Shown here: positions 15,861 to 26,900 of the stretch, piece by piece
Layout: the number at the start of each line of letters is the position of its first letter
Numbering within the stretch: the stretch's first letter is position 1
Origin: Bacillus sp. UNC438CL73TsuS30
GTDB lineage: Bacteria; Bacillota; Bacilli; Bacillales; Cytobacillaceae
NCBI RefSeq assembly: GCF_000482325.1
Contig: NZ_AXVA01000010.1
Location: forward strand, 124,001 to 188,000
Length of the DNA stretch: 64,000 nt
Direction: 5' to 3'
Notes under the pieces: generated by a model
Told to the model about the DNA's origin: nothing
Seen by the model: the letters and a program-made list of their open reading frames with translations, nothing else
Databases searched by the model: none
Made by a program: the position numbers and the translations under genes

Positions 15861-16880
15861 TTGAATTTAAAGCCTCTAACACTTCCCCCTATGGTCGAAA
15901 AAATCGATGCCCTACTAAGAAGGATCCGTTTTGATCATCCTAAAATGATGAACATACAAATGGAGCGTGAGATAAAAATGAAAGGATATCAGGGACAGAA
16001 AGTATTAGAATTCTATCTAGACCAGCTGCCCGAAAAGAAATACGATATCATCAATGACCTCCGCCTCTACGACGGCAAATACTTTTTTCAAATCGACGTC
16101 CTGGTCCTATCAACCGCCTTCTTACTAAACGTTGAAGCCAAAAATAGAGGAAAGGAAATCATCTTTGAACGAGACTTAGAACAAGTTACCCTTGTGAGAA
16201 ACAGCCGCAAAGAACGAATTGACAACCCCGTAATCCAGGCAAAAACACAAGCCAGGAAACTGGGGAAATGGTTACAAAATCAAAATTGTGCAGCACCACC
16301 CATCCATTACCTATTTGTCAATAGCAATAAACAAGCGAAAATAACCTTTGCATATCCTAATCACCCACTAAATCGCGATATTTGTAACAGTGAAGGCCTT
16401 CTAGAGAAAATAGAACAAATCGAAGAATTTGAAATTGAAAAAATGACCCAAAAGGAATTAAGGAAAATTGCCCGTCTTTTACTCGCTCATCATACACCGG
16501 AAGACCCCGACATTCTTCAATACTTCGATATTTCCCCAAAGGAAATCTCCACTGGTGTACAATGCCCTCATAAAGAATGTAAATTCATAGGAATGGAGCG
16601 CCGTTATGGAACGTGGTGCTGTCCAAAATGCGGAACACGGTCGAAAGATGCCCATATTCAATCAATCTCTGATTATTTTCTGCTCATAAAACCTTCTATC
16701 ACAAATGCAGAACTGTGTGATTTCCTACATATTAATCCAAGACTCGCTTATAAAATTTTAACATCTATGAATTTACCGTTTACCGGAAAGTTTAGGGACC
16801 GGGTCTATCACAAATCTGCCTCTACAAACCCCAGCAACCGCCGCAATCCGGCAAACCTTCCCTTAAACAAAGCACCATGA
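15861..16880 (+). CDS. NERD-domain protein with C-terminal zinc ribbon
   Basis: Protein of 339 residues. A nuclease-related (NERD) domain spans about 40-150 with core QGQKVLEFYLDQLP, FFQIDVLVLSTAFLLNVEAKN and the QAKTQARKLGKWL helix; the D-V and E-A-K residues match the restriction-endonuclease-like core. A Cys4 zinc ribbon follows (CPHKECKFI ... CCPKCGTRS, about 233-258). TTG 15861 follows AAAGAAAGGA. NERD proteins are common in Bacilli and probably act on DNA, but the substrate is unknown. Its last 73 bases overlap the convergent VanZ-like gene. Confidence 0.8.
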   Translation: MNLKPLTLPPMVEKIDALLRRIRFDHPKMMNIQMEREIKMKGYQGQKVLEFYLDQLPEKKYDIINDLRLYDGKYFFQIDVLVLSTAFLLNVEAKNRGKEIIFERDLEQVTLVRNSRKERIDNPVIQAKTQARKLGKWLQNQNCAAPPIHYLFVNSNKQAKITFAYPNHPLNRDICNSEGLLEKIEQIEEFEIEKMTQKELRKIARLLLAHHTPEDPDILQYFDISPKEISTGVQCPHKECKFIGMERRYGTWCCPKCGTRSKDAHIQSISDYFLLIKPSITNAELCDFLHINPRLAYKILTSMNLPFTGKFRDRVYHKSASTNPSNRRNPANLPLNKAP

Positions 16881-17236
16881 ACAAAATAGAAGCAAACCCC
16901 AATCCCAACAAAGTCTTTAAATAGATCAAAAAACGAGGCAGAGCGGGCCGGATTAAACGATTGATGAATCTCGTCGCTAATGCCGTAAAGCGCAGCAAAC
17001 ACCGCACAGGCCACATTCAACCGCACACTTAAACCGCAACGCCTCGTCATAAACGCCAACACTAGTAAAACATACAAAATCGCAAACTCAACCAAGTGCA
17101 GTGACTCCTTAATCGTGTTATCGAGACTCTCCTCGGGCAGGGTGACAAAATGATCTGAAGAAAAACTCGACTGAATCCAAATCACCGCCATATAAGCAAT
17201 AGGCATCACACGGAGCACCCATTTAAAAACCTTCAT
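16808..17236 (-). CDS. VanZ-like membrane protein
   Basis: Protein of 142 residues with four membrane helices and the VanZ signature pattern (SSFSSDHF near the N-terminus, LHLVEFAILYVLLVLAF, YGISDEIHQSFNPARSASFFDLFKDFVG). ATG 17236 follows AAGGAGG; the extension to 17281 has no ribosome site. VanZ relatives confer low-level teicoplanin resistance in enterococci, but chromosomal homologues are of unknown role. The 3' end overlaps the NERD gene by 73 bases tail to tail. Confidence 0.85.
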   Translation of the reverse strand: MKVFKWVLRVMPIAYMAVIWIQSSFSSDHFVTLPEESLDNTIKESLHLVEFAILYVLLVLAFMTRRCGLSVRLNVACAVFAALYGISDEIHQSFNPARSASFFDLFKDFVGIGVCFYFVHGALFKGRFAGLRRLLGFVEADL

Positions 17237-17355
17237 AAAAAAATCCTCCTTATAAATGCATAAAAACAAAACCCTTGACAAAAACTAAAAAAATTTTTCC
17301 ACCTCGTGTATATAATTCTACTTATCTGTTCAGAATGATTGCTGAGGTGATGAAA

Positions 17356-18219
17356 ATGAGAGAGGAAGAAAACAAACGATCTTCTCAGAAAAGCTTTTTC
17401 AAAAAGCGTTGGGTATTTCCAGCCATTTATATCGCAAGTGCAGCAATCATTCTGACCGGTGTACTTTGGTACACGAACCTTACCAGTTCGACTAAAGACA
17501 ACAAAGCCACAGACATCGCTCAGAAAAAATTCAACGAACCATCTGTTGAAGTCAACAAAGCAATGGAAAACTTTAAAATGCCAGTGGCAAACTCTGACAC
17601 CGCCGTCATAGAAAAGAAATTCTATGATTTCAAAGCAAGCAAGGAAGAGCAAGTCGCAGCATTAGTTCATTACAACAATCAATACGTTCCAAACACCGGT
17701 ATCGACATCACGATGAAAAACGGGGAAACATTTGATGTAGTTGCTGCCTTAAGTGGAACAGTTACGAAAGTAAACGAAGATGCTACTTTAGGTAACGTCA
17801 TTGAAATCGAACATGAAAAAGGGGTAGTAACCCAATATTCATCCGTTAATGACATGAAGGTCAAGGTTGGCGAGCAAGTAAAACAAGGCGAAGTCATTGC
17901 CAAAGCTGGACAAAGCCTATTCAATGAAAAAGCTGGTACCCATGTACACTTTGAAATTCGCAAAGATGATGTTCCGGTAAATCCTGATAACTATTTTAAC
18001 AAAACGTTAAGCGCGTTGCAGGAAGATAACACAACACCAGCAGCGGACACAACAGAAAAAGTAACGGAAGATAAAGCGAACAATCAAAAGATCGATGACA
18101 GCACAAAGACTCCAGACGATCAAAAGATTGATGACAGCACAAACACTCAAGATGACCAAGGCACATCTTCTGAAGAAGATGGCACACCATCTGACAGCTC
18201 TTCCGACACAAATTCATAA
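17356..18219 (+). CDS. spoIIQ: Stage II sporulation protein Q
   Basis: Forespore membrane protein that pairs with SpoIIIAH across the engulfing septum. 287 residues: a cytoplasmic start (MREEENKRSSQ), one membrane helix (WVFPAIYIASAAIILTGVLW), a LytM-fold domain (about 95-215) and a long acidic, repeated C-terminal tail (DDSTKTPDDQKIDDSTNTQDD). The LytM domain keeps HVHFEIRKD but has NTGID where active LytM enzymes have a zinc-binding His, so it is catalytically degenerate, as in B. subtilis. ATG 17356 matches that protein's start and follows GAGGTGAT. I could not fix a SigF promoter with confidence. Confidence 0.95.
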   Translation: MREEENKRSSQKSFFKKRWVFPAIYIASAAIILTGVLWYTNLTSSTKDNKATDIAQKKFNEPSVEVNKAMENFKMPVANSDTAVIEKKFYDFKASKEEQVAALVHYNNQYVPNTGIDITMKNGETFDVVAALSGTVTKVNEDATLGNVIEIEHEKGVVTQYSSVNDMKVKVGEQVKQGEVIAKAGQSLFNEKAGTHVHFEIRKDDVPVNPDNYFNKTLSALQEDNTTPAADTTEKVTEDKANNQKIDDSTKTPDDQKIDDSTNTQDDQGTSSEEDGTPSDSSSDTNS

Positions 18220-18228
18220 TAATGGAAC

Positions 18229-18262
18229 TGAGGGGAAAGGGGAATAAACTTTCCTCTTTTTT
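18229..18262 (+). terminator. Terminator of spoIIQ
   Basis: GAGGGGAAAG pairs with CTTTCCTC (bulged), followed by TTTTTTG. Confidence 0.6.
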
Positions 18263-18359
18263 GTGTTTTTTTTGAAAAAGGAACCTAGTGCGGCTTCCAA
18301 GATGGGGGGAGTCCCTAACATAACCTCGGCTCTTTTTTCCTTTTTCCATCCCCTAAAAA

Positions 18360-18389
18360 TTGGTCGAGAGCTCCCTTCGATGGTAAAAT
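18360..18389 (+). promoter_or_regulatory. SigA-type promoter of the PBP3-like gene
   Basis: TTGGTC (18360-18365), 18-base spacer, TAAAAT (18384-18389), 24 bases before the GTG start. Confidence 0.5.
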
Positions 18390-18413
18390 AATAGAAAAAA
18401 GGGGGGAGTATCC

Positions 18414-20411
18414 GTGAAAAAACTAATCGGGGTGCTGCTGCTAGGATTCATACTCATCCTTGCCGGCTGCAACAAGGAACCGGCGCCGCAGGACCGATTT
18501 GCTGCATACATAAAATTATGGAACCAACAAAAGTTTGACCAAATGTATGATTACCTTTCAACGAGCGCGAAAAAATCCATTACCAAAGAGGAGTTCACCT
18601 CGCGCTATGAAAAGATCTATAAAGACTTGCAAATTACGGACCTTAAAGTCAATTTCAAAAAGCCAAAAGAGGATAAACAGGCAGATGAAGAGAAAGCAAC
18701 CTATTCTTTTGACGCCAAGATGGATAGTGTAGCTGGTCCCATTTCCTATACTTACAAGGCTATATTGAAAAAAGAGGAAAAAGATGATAAGAAGAACTGG
18801 TACGTTGACTGGAATACAGGGTTCATTTTTCCAAAATTGCAGAAGGGCGATAAGATTGGTCTTAGCATGACAAGTCCTGAACGCGGGGAAATTATTGACC
18901 GCAATGGCAACGGGCTCGCGGTAAATGGCGATGTGATGGAAGTCGGTGTCGTTCCTGGCAAGATGGGTGACAAAAAAGCACAGATTGTCTCGCAGCTGGC
19001 GAAGCTGTTAGATATCTCAAAGGAACAGATTGAACAGGATCTTGGGGCAGGCTGGGTGAAGCCGGAGCTGTTTGTACCGCTGAGAAGGATTCCGCTTGAT
19101 GATCATAAGACGATCAATCAGCTGATGAACATCCAGTCGGTCGTCACAAAGGATGTGCCGGCACGGATTTATCCATATAAGGAAGCGGCGGCACAGCTCG
19201 TTGGCTATGTCGGTGCGATTACTGCGGATGAGCTGAAGGAGCTGGAGTCGAAGGGCTACACCGCGCAGGATCTTGTTGGAAAGCGCGGCCTTGAGCAAGT
19301 GTATGATCAGGAGCTCAAGGGGCAGACGGGCGTGAAGATTACGATTAAGAAGAAGAACGGCAGTGAAGAAGTGCTTGCGGAGAAGCCGGTTAAGAACGGC
19401 AAGACAATCAAGCTAACGATTGATGCTGAGCTGCAGGCAAGCATTTATGATGAGATGCAGGGCGATGCCGGGACCGCTGGGGCTATGAACCCGACGACAG
19501 GGGAAACGCTCGCACTCGTGAGCAGTCCGTCGTTTGACCCGAATCAGGCCTCGCTTGGATTCTCAGCTTCTGAGTGGAAGGCGCTTCAGAGCAATAAAAA
19601 GATGCCGCTGACGACACGCTTTAAACAGACGTATGCACCGGGCTCAGTGATGAAGCCGATTACGGCGGCGATTGCGCTTGAGAAAAAGGCAATCACACCG
19701 GGGCAGTCGGTGACGATTAAAGGGCTGAAATGGCAGAAGAGCAAGTCATGGGGCGGCTATTATGTGACACGGGTTCACGAGGCAAGCCCAGTTAATCTTG
19801 AAAAAGCATTTGTCTACTCCGACAATATTTACTTTGCACAAGCAGCGCTGAAAACAGGTCGTACAGCGTTTGTTGATGGGTTGAAAAAGTTTGGCTTTGA
19901 AAAAGAGCAAGACTATCCGTTCCCATTGGAAAAGCCGACGATTGGCAGTCTTGCTAGTGAAATTTCACTAGCAGATTCAGGCTACGGGCAGGGTCAGATT
20001 CAAATGAATATCGTGAGTTTGATGGATGCTTATACGCCGCTTGTGAACAGCGGCAATATGATCAAGCCAATATTGCTTGCAGGCGACAAGAAGAGCCAGG
20101 TGCTTCAGAAGCAGGCGATGACACCGGATGCGGTGGCAACAATTGCACCGATGTTACGGAAGGTTGTGACAGACCCAGGCGGAACAGCACGTGCTGCGAA
20201 TATTCCAGGTTATCCGCTGGCCGGTAAAACAGGGACGGCTGAGATTAAGCAGAAGCAGGGTGAGCTAGGAACGCAAAACGGCTGGTTCATTGCGTACAAT
20301 CCGAAGAAACCGAACCTGTTGATGGCGATGATGATCGAGAACGTCGAAAAGCGCGGCGGCTCACAGGTACCCGTGAAGAAACTGACGAAGGTCTTTAAGA
20401 TGTGGAAATAG
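18414..20411 (+). CDS. pbpC: Penicillin-binding protein 3-like transpeptidase
   Basis: Class B penicillin-binding lipoprotein, 665 residues. The signal peptide ends in the lipobox LAGC (Cys near 19). A MecA-type NTF2-like domain (about 25-150) and a dimerisation domain with SPERGEIIDRNG precede the transpeptidase domain. That domain carries the active-site motif SVMK (within YAPGSVMKPITA), SDN (in FVYSDNIYFAQ) and KTGT (in LAGKTGTAEI). Length and domain order match B. subtilis PBP3 (PbpC), a low-beta-lactam-affinity enzyme. GTG 18414 follows GGGGGGAG. In B. subtilis pbpC is not in the spoIIQ-spoIIID interval, so the location is unusual. Confidence 0.92.
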   Translation: MKKLIGVLLLGFILILAGCNKEPAPQDRFAAYIKLWNQQKFDQMYDYLSTSAKKSITKEEFTSRYEKIYKDLQITDLKVNFKKPKEDKQADEEKATYSFDAKMDSVAGPISYTYKAILKKEEKDDKKNWYVDWNTGFIFPKLQKGDKIGLSMTSPERGEIIDRNGNGLAVNGDVMEVGVVPGKMGDKKAQIVSQLAKLLDISKEQIEQDLGAGWVKPELFVPLRRIPLDDHKTINQLMNIQSVVTKDVPARIYPYKEAAAQLVGYVGAITADELKELESKGYTAQDLVGKRGLEQVYDQELKGQTGVKITIKKKNGSEEVLAEKPVKNGKTIKLTIDAELQASIYDEMQGDAGTAGAMNPTTGETLALVSSPSFDPNQASLGFSASEWKALQSNKKMPLTTRFKQTYAPGSVMKPITAAIALEKKAITPGQSVTIKGLKWQKSKSWGGYYVTRVHEASPVNLEKAFVYSDNIYFAQAALKTGRTAFVDGLKKFGFEKEQDYPFPLEKPTIGSLASEISLADSGYGQGQIQMNIVSLMDAYTPLVNSGNMIKPILLAGDKKSQVLQKQAMTPDAVATIAPMLRKVVTDPGGTARAANIPGYPLAGKTGTAEIKQKQGELGTQNGWFIAYNPKKPNLLMAMMIENVEKRGGSQVPVKKLTKVFKMWK

Positions 20412-20415
20412 AGCG

Positions 20416-20446
20416 AAAAACCAGGTGGGAAACTGCCTGGTTTTTT
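20416..20446 (+). terminator. Terminator of the PBP3-like gene
   Basis: AAAAACCAGG pairs with CCTGGTTTTTT; loop TGGGAAACTG. Confidence 0.85.
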
Positions 20447-20497
20447 GCGTTGGCTGTTTTCTAAAAGATGGTTGTTTTAAGATAGGTTAAATGAGAA

Positions 20498-20627
20498 GTT
20501 GATTGGAGCGGAAGGTGCGAGACTCCTGCGGGAGCAGCGGGACAGGTGAGACCCCACAGGCGCTTAAGCGCCGAGGAGGCTCACCGCCCGTCCCGCGGAA
20601 AGCGAGCATCCTGGAGCGGAAATCAAC
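20498..20627. repeat. 130-bp structured dispersed repeat, copy 2
   Basis: Same element as 10424-10554 in the same orientation. Differences are few, for example GGCGCTTAAGCGCC at the central hairpin (one base shorter overall) and CCCGTCCCGCGG. The spacer 20628-20827 shows no other clear feature. Confidence 0.85.
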
Positions 20628-20827
20628 CACTCTTTATTTTAGTAAATAGCAACAGAGTTTATGAAAACAGCCTATGCGTTTAAAGGTTTGTCTAATGGTG
20701 GGAATTTATACCCCCTTCCTACCGGGATGAATTACCCAATTTTTCCCTATTGTATAGAATAATAAATTGATAACTTTTATAATGAATAAAAAATAGGGAA
20801 GTTTTTAACAGTTAAGTAGGTGATTTA

Positions 20828-21157
20828 GTGGGAATTAATGTTCATGCAGCCCATTCCCAGGCCAATAAAATAAGCCATTATGCCTCAACACTTCGTGATG
20901 TGCAGCAGCATTTAGTAAGGGCAAGAGGCAATTTAAATCATGGATGGCAAGCGGAGGAAATGTTGTATGTGAATAAGAAGATCGAGCAAATGAGCCGGGA
21001 AATGGCGGCTCTGGCCTCCAAATTAGAGGGGATCAGTTCGGATGTAAGAAGCGCCGCAAACGATATAAATCGGGAAGAAGAAGCGAAGGCAGAACGAGAG
21101 GCGAAAGCAAAAGCTGAAGCGGAGGCAAAAGCAAAGAAAGCACATGACAAAAAGTAA
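20828..21157 (+). CDS. Small helical WXG100/YwqI-like protein, candidate effector partner
   Basis: Protein of 109 residues, predicted to be an all-helical hairpin, with GW at the turn (NLNHGWQAEEMLYVNKKIEQM) and a long Ala/Lys/Glu C-terminal coiled coil. Size, turn position and place directly upstream of a larger LXG-like protein resemble the small helical partners (WXG100, DUF5082/DUF5344 types) encoded with T7SS effectors. GTG 20828 follows AGGTGA. The next gene starts 15 bases later. The assignment is by pattern only. Confidence 0.6.
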   Translation: MGINVHAAHSQANKISHYASTLRDVQQHLVRARGNLNHGWQAEEMLYVNKKIEQMSREMAALASKLEGISSDVRSAANDINREEEAKAEREAKAKAEAEAKAKKAHDKK

Positions 21158-21171
21158 GGGAGGTGTGAACC

Positions 21172-22335
<1,164 letters not shown>

Positions 22336-22366
22336 GTACATATCAAATGAAGGTTAGGGTTGGAAT

Positions 22367-22702
22367 ATGACACCTGAAACAGTAAGAGTAATTTTAGATA
22401 TTATCGCCTATTATTTTTGTGTCCAAATGTCATTTAGTGCATTGGTATTGGTCATGGGCAGGGTGATCCTGGGTCCGTATGAAGCATGGGTTTATGAAAA
22501 CCCGCGAAATCTATTTCAACGCGTGTCCACATTTTGTATGGTTGCCGTCCTTGGAGTCGGACCGTACCTCAATAAAAAATTTATCAAGTTTTCTTGGATC
22601 GTCAGAAAGATCCTCCTGCTCATCTCAATCAGTATTTTGTGTGTGGTATGCGTGATTATCTACTATGTAATAAAAAATATATTGGAAATGATTTTTTTAT
22701 AA
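22367..22702 (+). CDS. Small membrane protein, candidate immunity protein
   Basis: Protein of 111 residues with three or four membrane segments (VILDIIAYYFCVQMSFSALV, STFCMVAVLGVGPYL, ILLLISISILCVVCVIIYYV). It follows the candidate effector by 31 bases in the same direction. Membrane-embedded immunity proteins accompany T7SS toxins that attack membranes, so this is a reasonable candidate; no family was recognised. The start codon ATG 22367 follows the GGTTGGA region. Confidence 0.5.
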   Translation: MTPETVRVILDIIAYYFCVQMSFSALVLVMGRVILGPYEAWVYENPRNLFQRVSTFCMVAVLGVGPYLNKKFIKFSWIVRKILLLISISILCVVCVIIYYVIKNILEMIFL

Positions 22703-22743
22703 GAAGGATTTTGTTTCGATAAAAATTAAAGGACTGTGAAACG

Positions 22744-23544
22744 ATGGACTATTTGTTGACTTGTACGTCGGAGGAACTGGCCCTGTTGGTTACCATAAAC
22801 GGGTATCCAAGTGTGGCCAAAACGATTGCGGAAGCTTCATTTGGGAAGAAAAGTGAAAAAGAATGGCAGGCGATCATGGAAGCAGCCGTCCACCAATTAA
22901 TCCAGAAGCAGCTTTGGGACGAAGAAAAGGATGCAAATGGCGAGAGCCCGGTAAGTGAGGAAGTCCAAGAATTTATTCGTTCCTATGTGGAATCGAAATG
23001 GATGATTCGCTGCTCGAATCAAGCGAAGTCCAATATTTTGATGCTCCACCATATTGAAGGGACCACGTGGATGACCCATGTGATTGACCGGGACATCATT
23101 CATGAATTTGCCTACATCCACCGCGAGGAGATTCCGGCGATTGTCCGGGATTATTATGCCTTTTCCGATGCGCCGCTTGAAAAAGGGCTTGAGTTTAATC
23201 TGACAGACAAGGCGTTTGATTTATTAAGCAAGCCCGGTAAGGAAAAGAAGGTAAGAAAGATGTGCCGCTTTACAGCGGAAGAAGAGGAAGGCTTTGAACA
23301 GTTTGTGAGCGATTTGCAAGCAGAAGGCTGGTCGTTGTTTAATATTTCCTTTTTCCAGTTAGAAGGCCTTGAAGCCGATCCTTACCTTGAAAATATTGTA
23401 TTCTTTCTTCCTTCGAAACAAGGAATCTGGCTGATTGAATACAGTGATCATGACGTTAAACCGGTACAAATTCAGTTAAGCCCCCATGAAGAGTGGTGTG
23501 ATTTGTTAGATGGCGTAGGGATGGCCGCAGCGAATGTGGAATAA
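22744..23544 (+). CDS. Soluble T7SS-locus protein, 266 aa, possibly EspG-like chaperone
   Basis: Acidic cytosolic protein with no signal peptide. The opening (LLTCTSEELALLVTINGYPSV) and overall size recall EspG-type chaperones of mycobacterial ESX systems, which also begin with a strand and an LT-EEL helix, but the similarity is only a pattern. The C-terminal half has mixed alpha/beta content (NIVFFLPSKQGIWLIEYSDH). It sits between the candidate effector/immunity pair and essC, all in one direction with short gaps. A chaperone for the locus substrate is the leading guess. Confidence 0.55.
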   Translation: MDYLLTCTSEELALLVTINGYPSVAKTIAEASFGKKSEKEWQAIMEAAVHQLIQKQLWDEEKDANGESPVSEEVQEFIRSYVESKWMIRCSNQAKSNILMLHHIEGTTWMTHVIDRDIIHEFAYIHREEIPAIVRDYYAFSDAPLEKGLEFNLTDKAFDLLSKPGKEKKVRKMCRFTAEEEEGFEQFVSDLQAEGWSLFNISFFQLEGLEADPYLENIVFFLPSKQGIWLIEYSDHDVKPVQIQLSPHEEWCDLLDGVGMAAANVE

Positions 23545-23560
23545 AAGGGGAGGTCGATTC

Positions 23561-23854
23561 ATGCTTAAAAACAACTGGAAGAGTGTCTCCGCTTGGAGTG
23601 CGGGTTTGACCATAATTTTATTCATTGCAGCGCTGATTATGAACCCGCAATTTTTTACTAGCCTTAACAATATTGTCAGGGCAATTGGTGTAATGTTTAT
23701 TGGAAGTTTTTTTATATTAATGATTGTGGTGGCAATTCTTCACCTTTTCAAGGAATATCGCTTGGCTGATAAACGTGGAAAGCGGCTTTTTCTTGTCCTT
23801 CTTATTATCACTATCATTATTTATGGACCAAGAATTATCGCAGATTTTAGATAG
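23561..23854 (+). CDS. Small membrane protein of the T7SS locus, 97 aa
   Basis: Three hydrophobic segments (AGLTIILFIAALIMNP, AIGVMFIGSFFILMIVVAIL, LFLVLLIITIIIYGP) with a basic loop between the second and third. ATG 23561 follows GGGGAGG; an in-frame ATG at 23534 overlaps the previous gene and is less likely. It lies 66 bases before essC. It may be an immunity protein or an EssA-like accessory subunit; no family was recognised. Confidence 0.6.
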   Translation: MLKNNWKSVSAWSAGLTIILFIAALIMNPQFFTSLNNIVRAIGVMFIGSFFILMIVVAILHLFKEYRLADKRGKRLFLVLLIITIIIYGPRIIADFR

Positions 23855-23920
23855 GAAGCGTTCGTTTATTTATATAATGCTATATTAGTATAACTTTGGT
23901 GCTGACACTTTAAGGAGAGA

Positions 23921-26900
23921 ATGGTTTTGATTTTAACGCTTTTTGATCGGGGCAAGGCTTTCACCCTCGTACTTCCCGAAAAAATTACCGGAAGATATAT
24001 CCTGACAACTGAAGACAACGCGGGTAATCCGAAAGATTTAATGGCGGTCGAAGCGGAAGCGGGTAAATGGTATGTTAAGTCAAATCAATATGCCCATCTG
24101 AAAGATTCCGATCCGAAAGCGCTGCTTGAGCCATTCCTGACCTATACGATTGATCGTGACGGCGATTCCTCGGCCCTCCTCTATGCGGAGCCGTTCAGCG
24201 AGGACCGCAACGAGTTTACGAGACATATTGTGACCCGTGACGTGGTGAAGATTGGCCGTGCCAAGGATAATCATATTTGTTTTACGAATAAACTCGTTTC
24301 CAGCACACACGCATTGATTGAATACAGCAGCGACGGACAGGCGAAGCTGCGCGATCTAAACAGCTCAAACGGCACGTATGTAAACGGAGAAAGAATTGGC
24401 GAAAAAGTTCTCGCAATCGGCGATGTCATCTCGATTATGGGCTTACGGATTATCTTTAATGGCCACATGCTTTCATTAAATAATCCGCATCAGCTTGTGT
24501 TTTTAGACAGGGGCAGTTTTCAGCCGTTTGCAGTGCAAAAGCCGGTTATCGAAGAAGACGACGAGCTCGATGATTTTTTAATAGAAGAAGAGAATGAAGA
24601 TCTGTTCTATCGCTCGCCGCGTTTTAAGCGGGAGGTTGAGCGGAAAACGATCAAGATTGACCCACCGCCGCAGCCCCAGGCGCCGGATGAGACACCGCTC
24701 ATGTTAATGCTCGGCCCATCGATTACGATGGGGATGGCCTCGCTTGCAACTGGGGTGTTCGCTGTGCTCAATGTCATGCGGACAAACGGTGATATGATGT
24801 ACGCGATGCCGACTTTGGTGATGTCGGTCAGTATGCTGATTGGGATGATTCTTTGGCCGATTTTAACGAAACGGTATGAAAAGAAACGGCGGATTGCTCA
24901 GGAGAAAATCCGCCAGGAAAAATACTTACAATACATAGAAGACATGAAAAGAGCGATTAGGGCAGAATGCTCGCATCAATGCGAGATTCTCCACGAAAAC
25001 CATGTTTCGCTTGAAAATTGCTTGCAACGGATTGACCGGCGCGAACGCAATTTGTGGGAACGGGTCATCGGGCAAGAGGATTTCTTACGGGTCCGTGTCG
25101 GGATTGGCGATTTATCGATGGTGGCGGAAATCAAGTATCCTGAAAAGAAATTTACCTTAGAGGATGACAATCTTCAAGAGGCATTGTACCAATTGGTCGA
25201 TGCTCCGAAAATTCTCCCTCAGGTGCCCGTCACCCTGTCGTTGATCGAAGAGCGAGTGAGTGGAATTATCGGTCCTCGGGAAAATGTCGTCGATTTCGTC
25301 AAGGGGATTATTTTTCAATTAACGGCGTTACATAGCTATGACGAGCTGAAACTCGTGTTTATTTACGATCCATCGGAGCCGTGGGAATTTGTGAAATGGC
25401 TGCCACATGTGTGGGATGATGAGAAATCCATTCGCTTTATGGCGACGGATGACAATGAAATCAAGGAGCTTTCGGCTTATTTTGAGAAGGAGCTTGTGCT
25501 TCGGGAAGAGCAGGAGTGGAAGCCCGCACCGCCGCATTATCTCGTGTTTTCAATGAACAAGGAGCTGGCGGGAAAAGCGGAAATGGTCAATTTGCTTTTA
25601 AAGGGGAAACGGGGCTTCAGCTTAATCACCCTTTATGATGAGCTTGAAAAGCTGCCGAAGGAATGCACAAATGTTGTCGAGTTGGATGGTATGACCGGGA
25701 AAATCTATGACAAGGATGACCTCTCAGGCAGATATCAGGCATTTGAGCCCGATATTTATTTCAAGAAGGATGCCGAGGAGATGGCGGTCAAGTTGGCCAA
25801 TATCCAGCTAGCATCATCCGTTGAAGCTTTCGCCTTGCCAGAGATGATGACGTTTTTAGAGATGTTTGGGGTCGGAAAAATTGAACATTTGAACGCGCTG
25901 ACGCGGTGGAGTGAAAATAATCCAACTGTCACGATGAGAACACCGATTGGGGTCAACACGCGCGGTGAACACTTTTCGATCGACCTTCACGAAAAATACC
26001 ACGGTCCGCATGGGCTGATTGCTGGAATGACCGGTTCGGGAAAAAGTGAATTGATTATGACGCTGATTTTATCGCTCGCGGTCAATTACCATCCGGACGA
26101 AGTGGCGTTTATTTTGATCGATTATAAGGGCGGCGGCATGGCGAATGCCTTCTGGAACCTGCCGCATCTCGCCGGTACGATTACCAATCTAGACGGTGCG
26201 GCGGTGAAGCGGTCGCTGATTTCGATTCAAAGTGAATTGAAGCGGCGCCAGGCCATTTTTAGCGAAACAAGCCGGCGCTTGAACGAAAGCAATATTGATA
26301 TTTACAAATACCAAAAGTTGTACCGCGAGGGCGTTGTTTCGGAGCCTTTGCAGCATTTATTAATGATTTCCGACGAGTTTGCTGAGTTAAAGACGCAGCA
26401 GCCGGAATTCATGGAGCAGCTGGTCAGTGCGGCGCGGATTGGCCGAAGCTTGGGCGTGCATTTGATTTTAGCGACGCAGAAGCCTTCTGGGGTTGTAGAT
26501 GATCAGATTTGGAGTAATAGTAAGTTCCGGATCAGCTTGAAGGTGCAGGAGAAGGCCGACAGTATGGAGGTCATCAAGCGCCCGGATGCCGCGGAATTAT
26601 CGCAAACCGGTCGTTTCTTCCTGCAGGTCGGCTACAACGAGCTGTTTGAGCTTGGGCAGTCGGCGTGGGCCGGGGCGCCGTATTATCCTGCGGATCGAGT
26701 GGAGAAGCGGAAGGATGATGGGATTGAGATTATCGACCAGTTAGGGCGTGTTGTGAAGAAGGCGCGGCTTGAGCGGGAGCGTCGTGTGAAGAATCCTTCG
26801 AAGCAAATTGATGAAGTGGTGAAATATCTTGCAGCGCTTGCGGAGCAGGAACGGATTCAGGTGAAGCCACTGTGGCTTGAACCAATACCAGCTGATATTT

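Noticed and set aside
17275..17316. TTGACA and TATAAT upstream of spoIIQ as a SigA promoter
   Set aside because: The boxes are 30 bases apart, too far to act together; spoIIQ should be read by a forespore sigma factor, whose boxes I could not place with confidence.
10424..20627. Insertion sequence
   Set aside because: The 130-bp repeats carry no transposase frame; only a non-autonomous element is possible.
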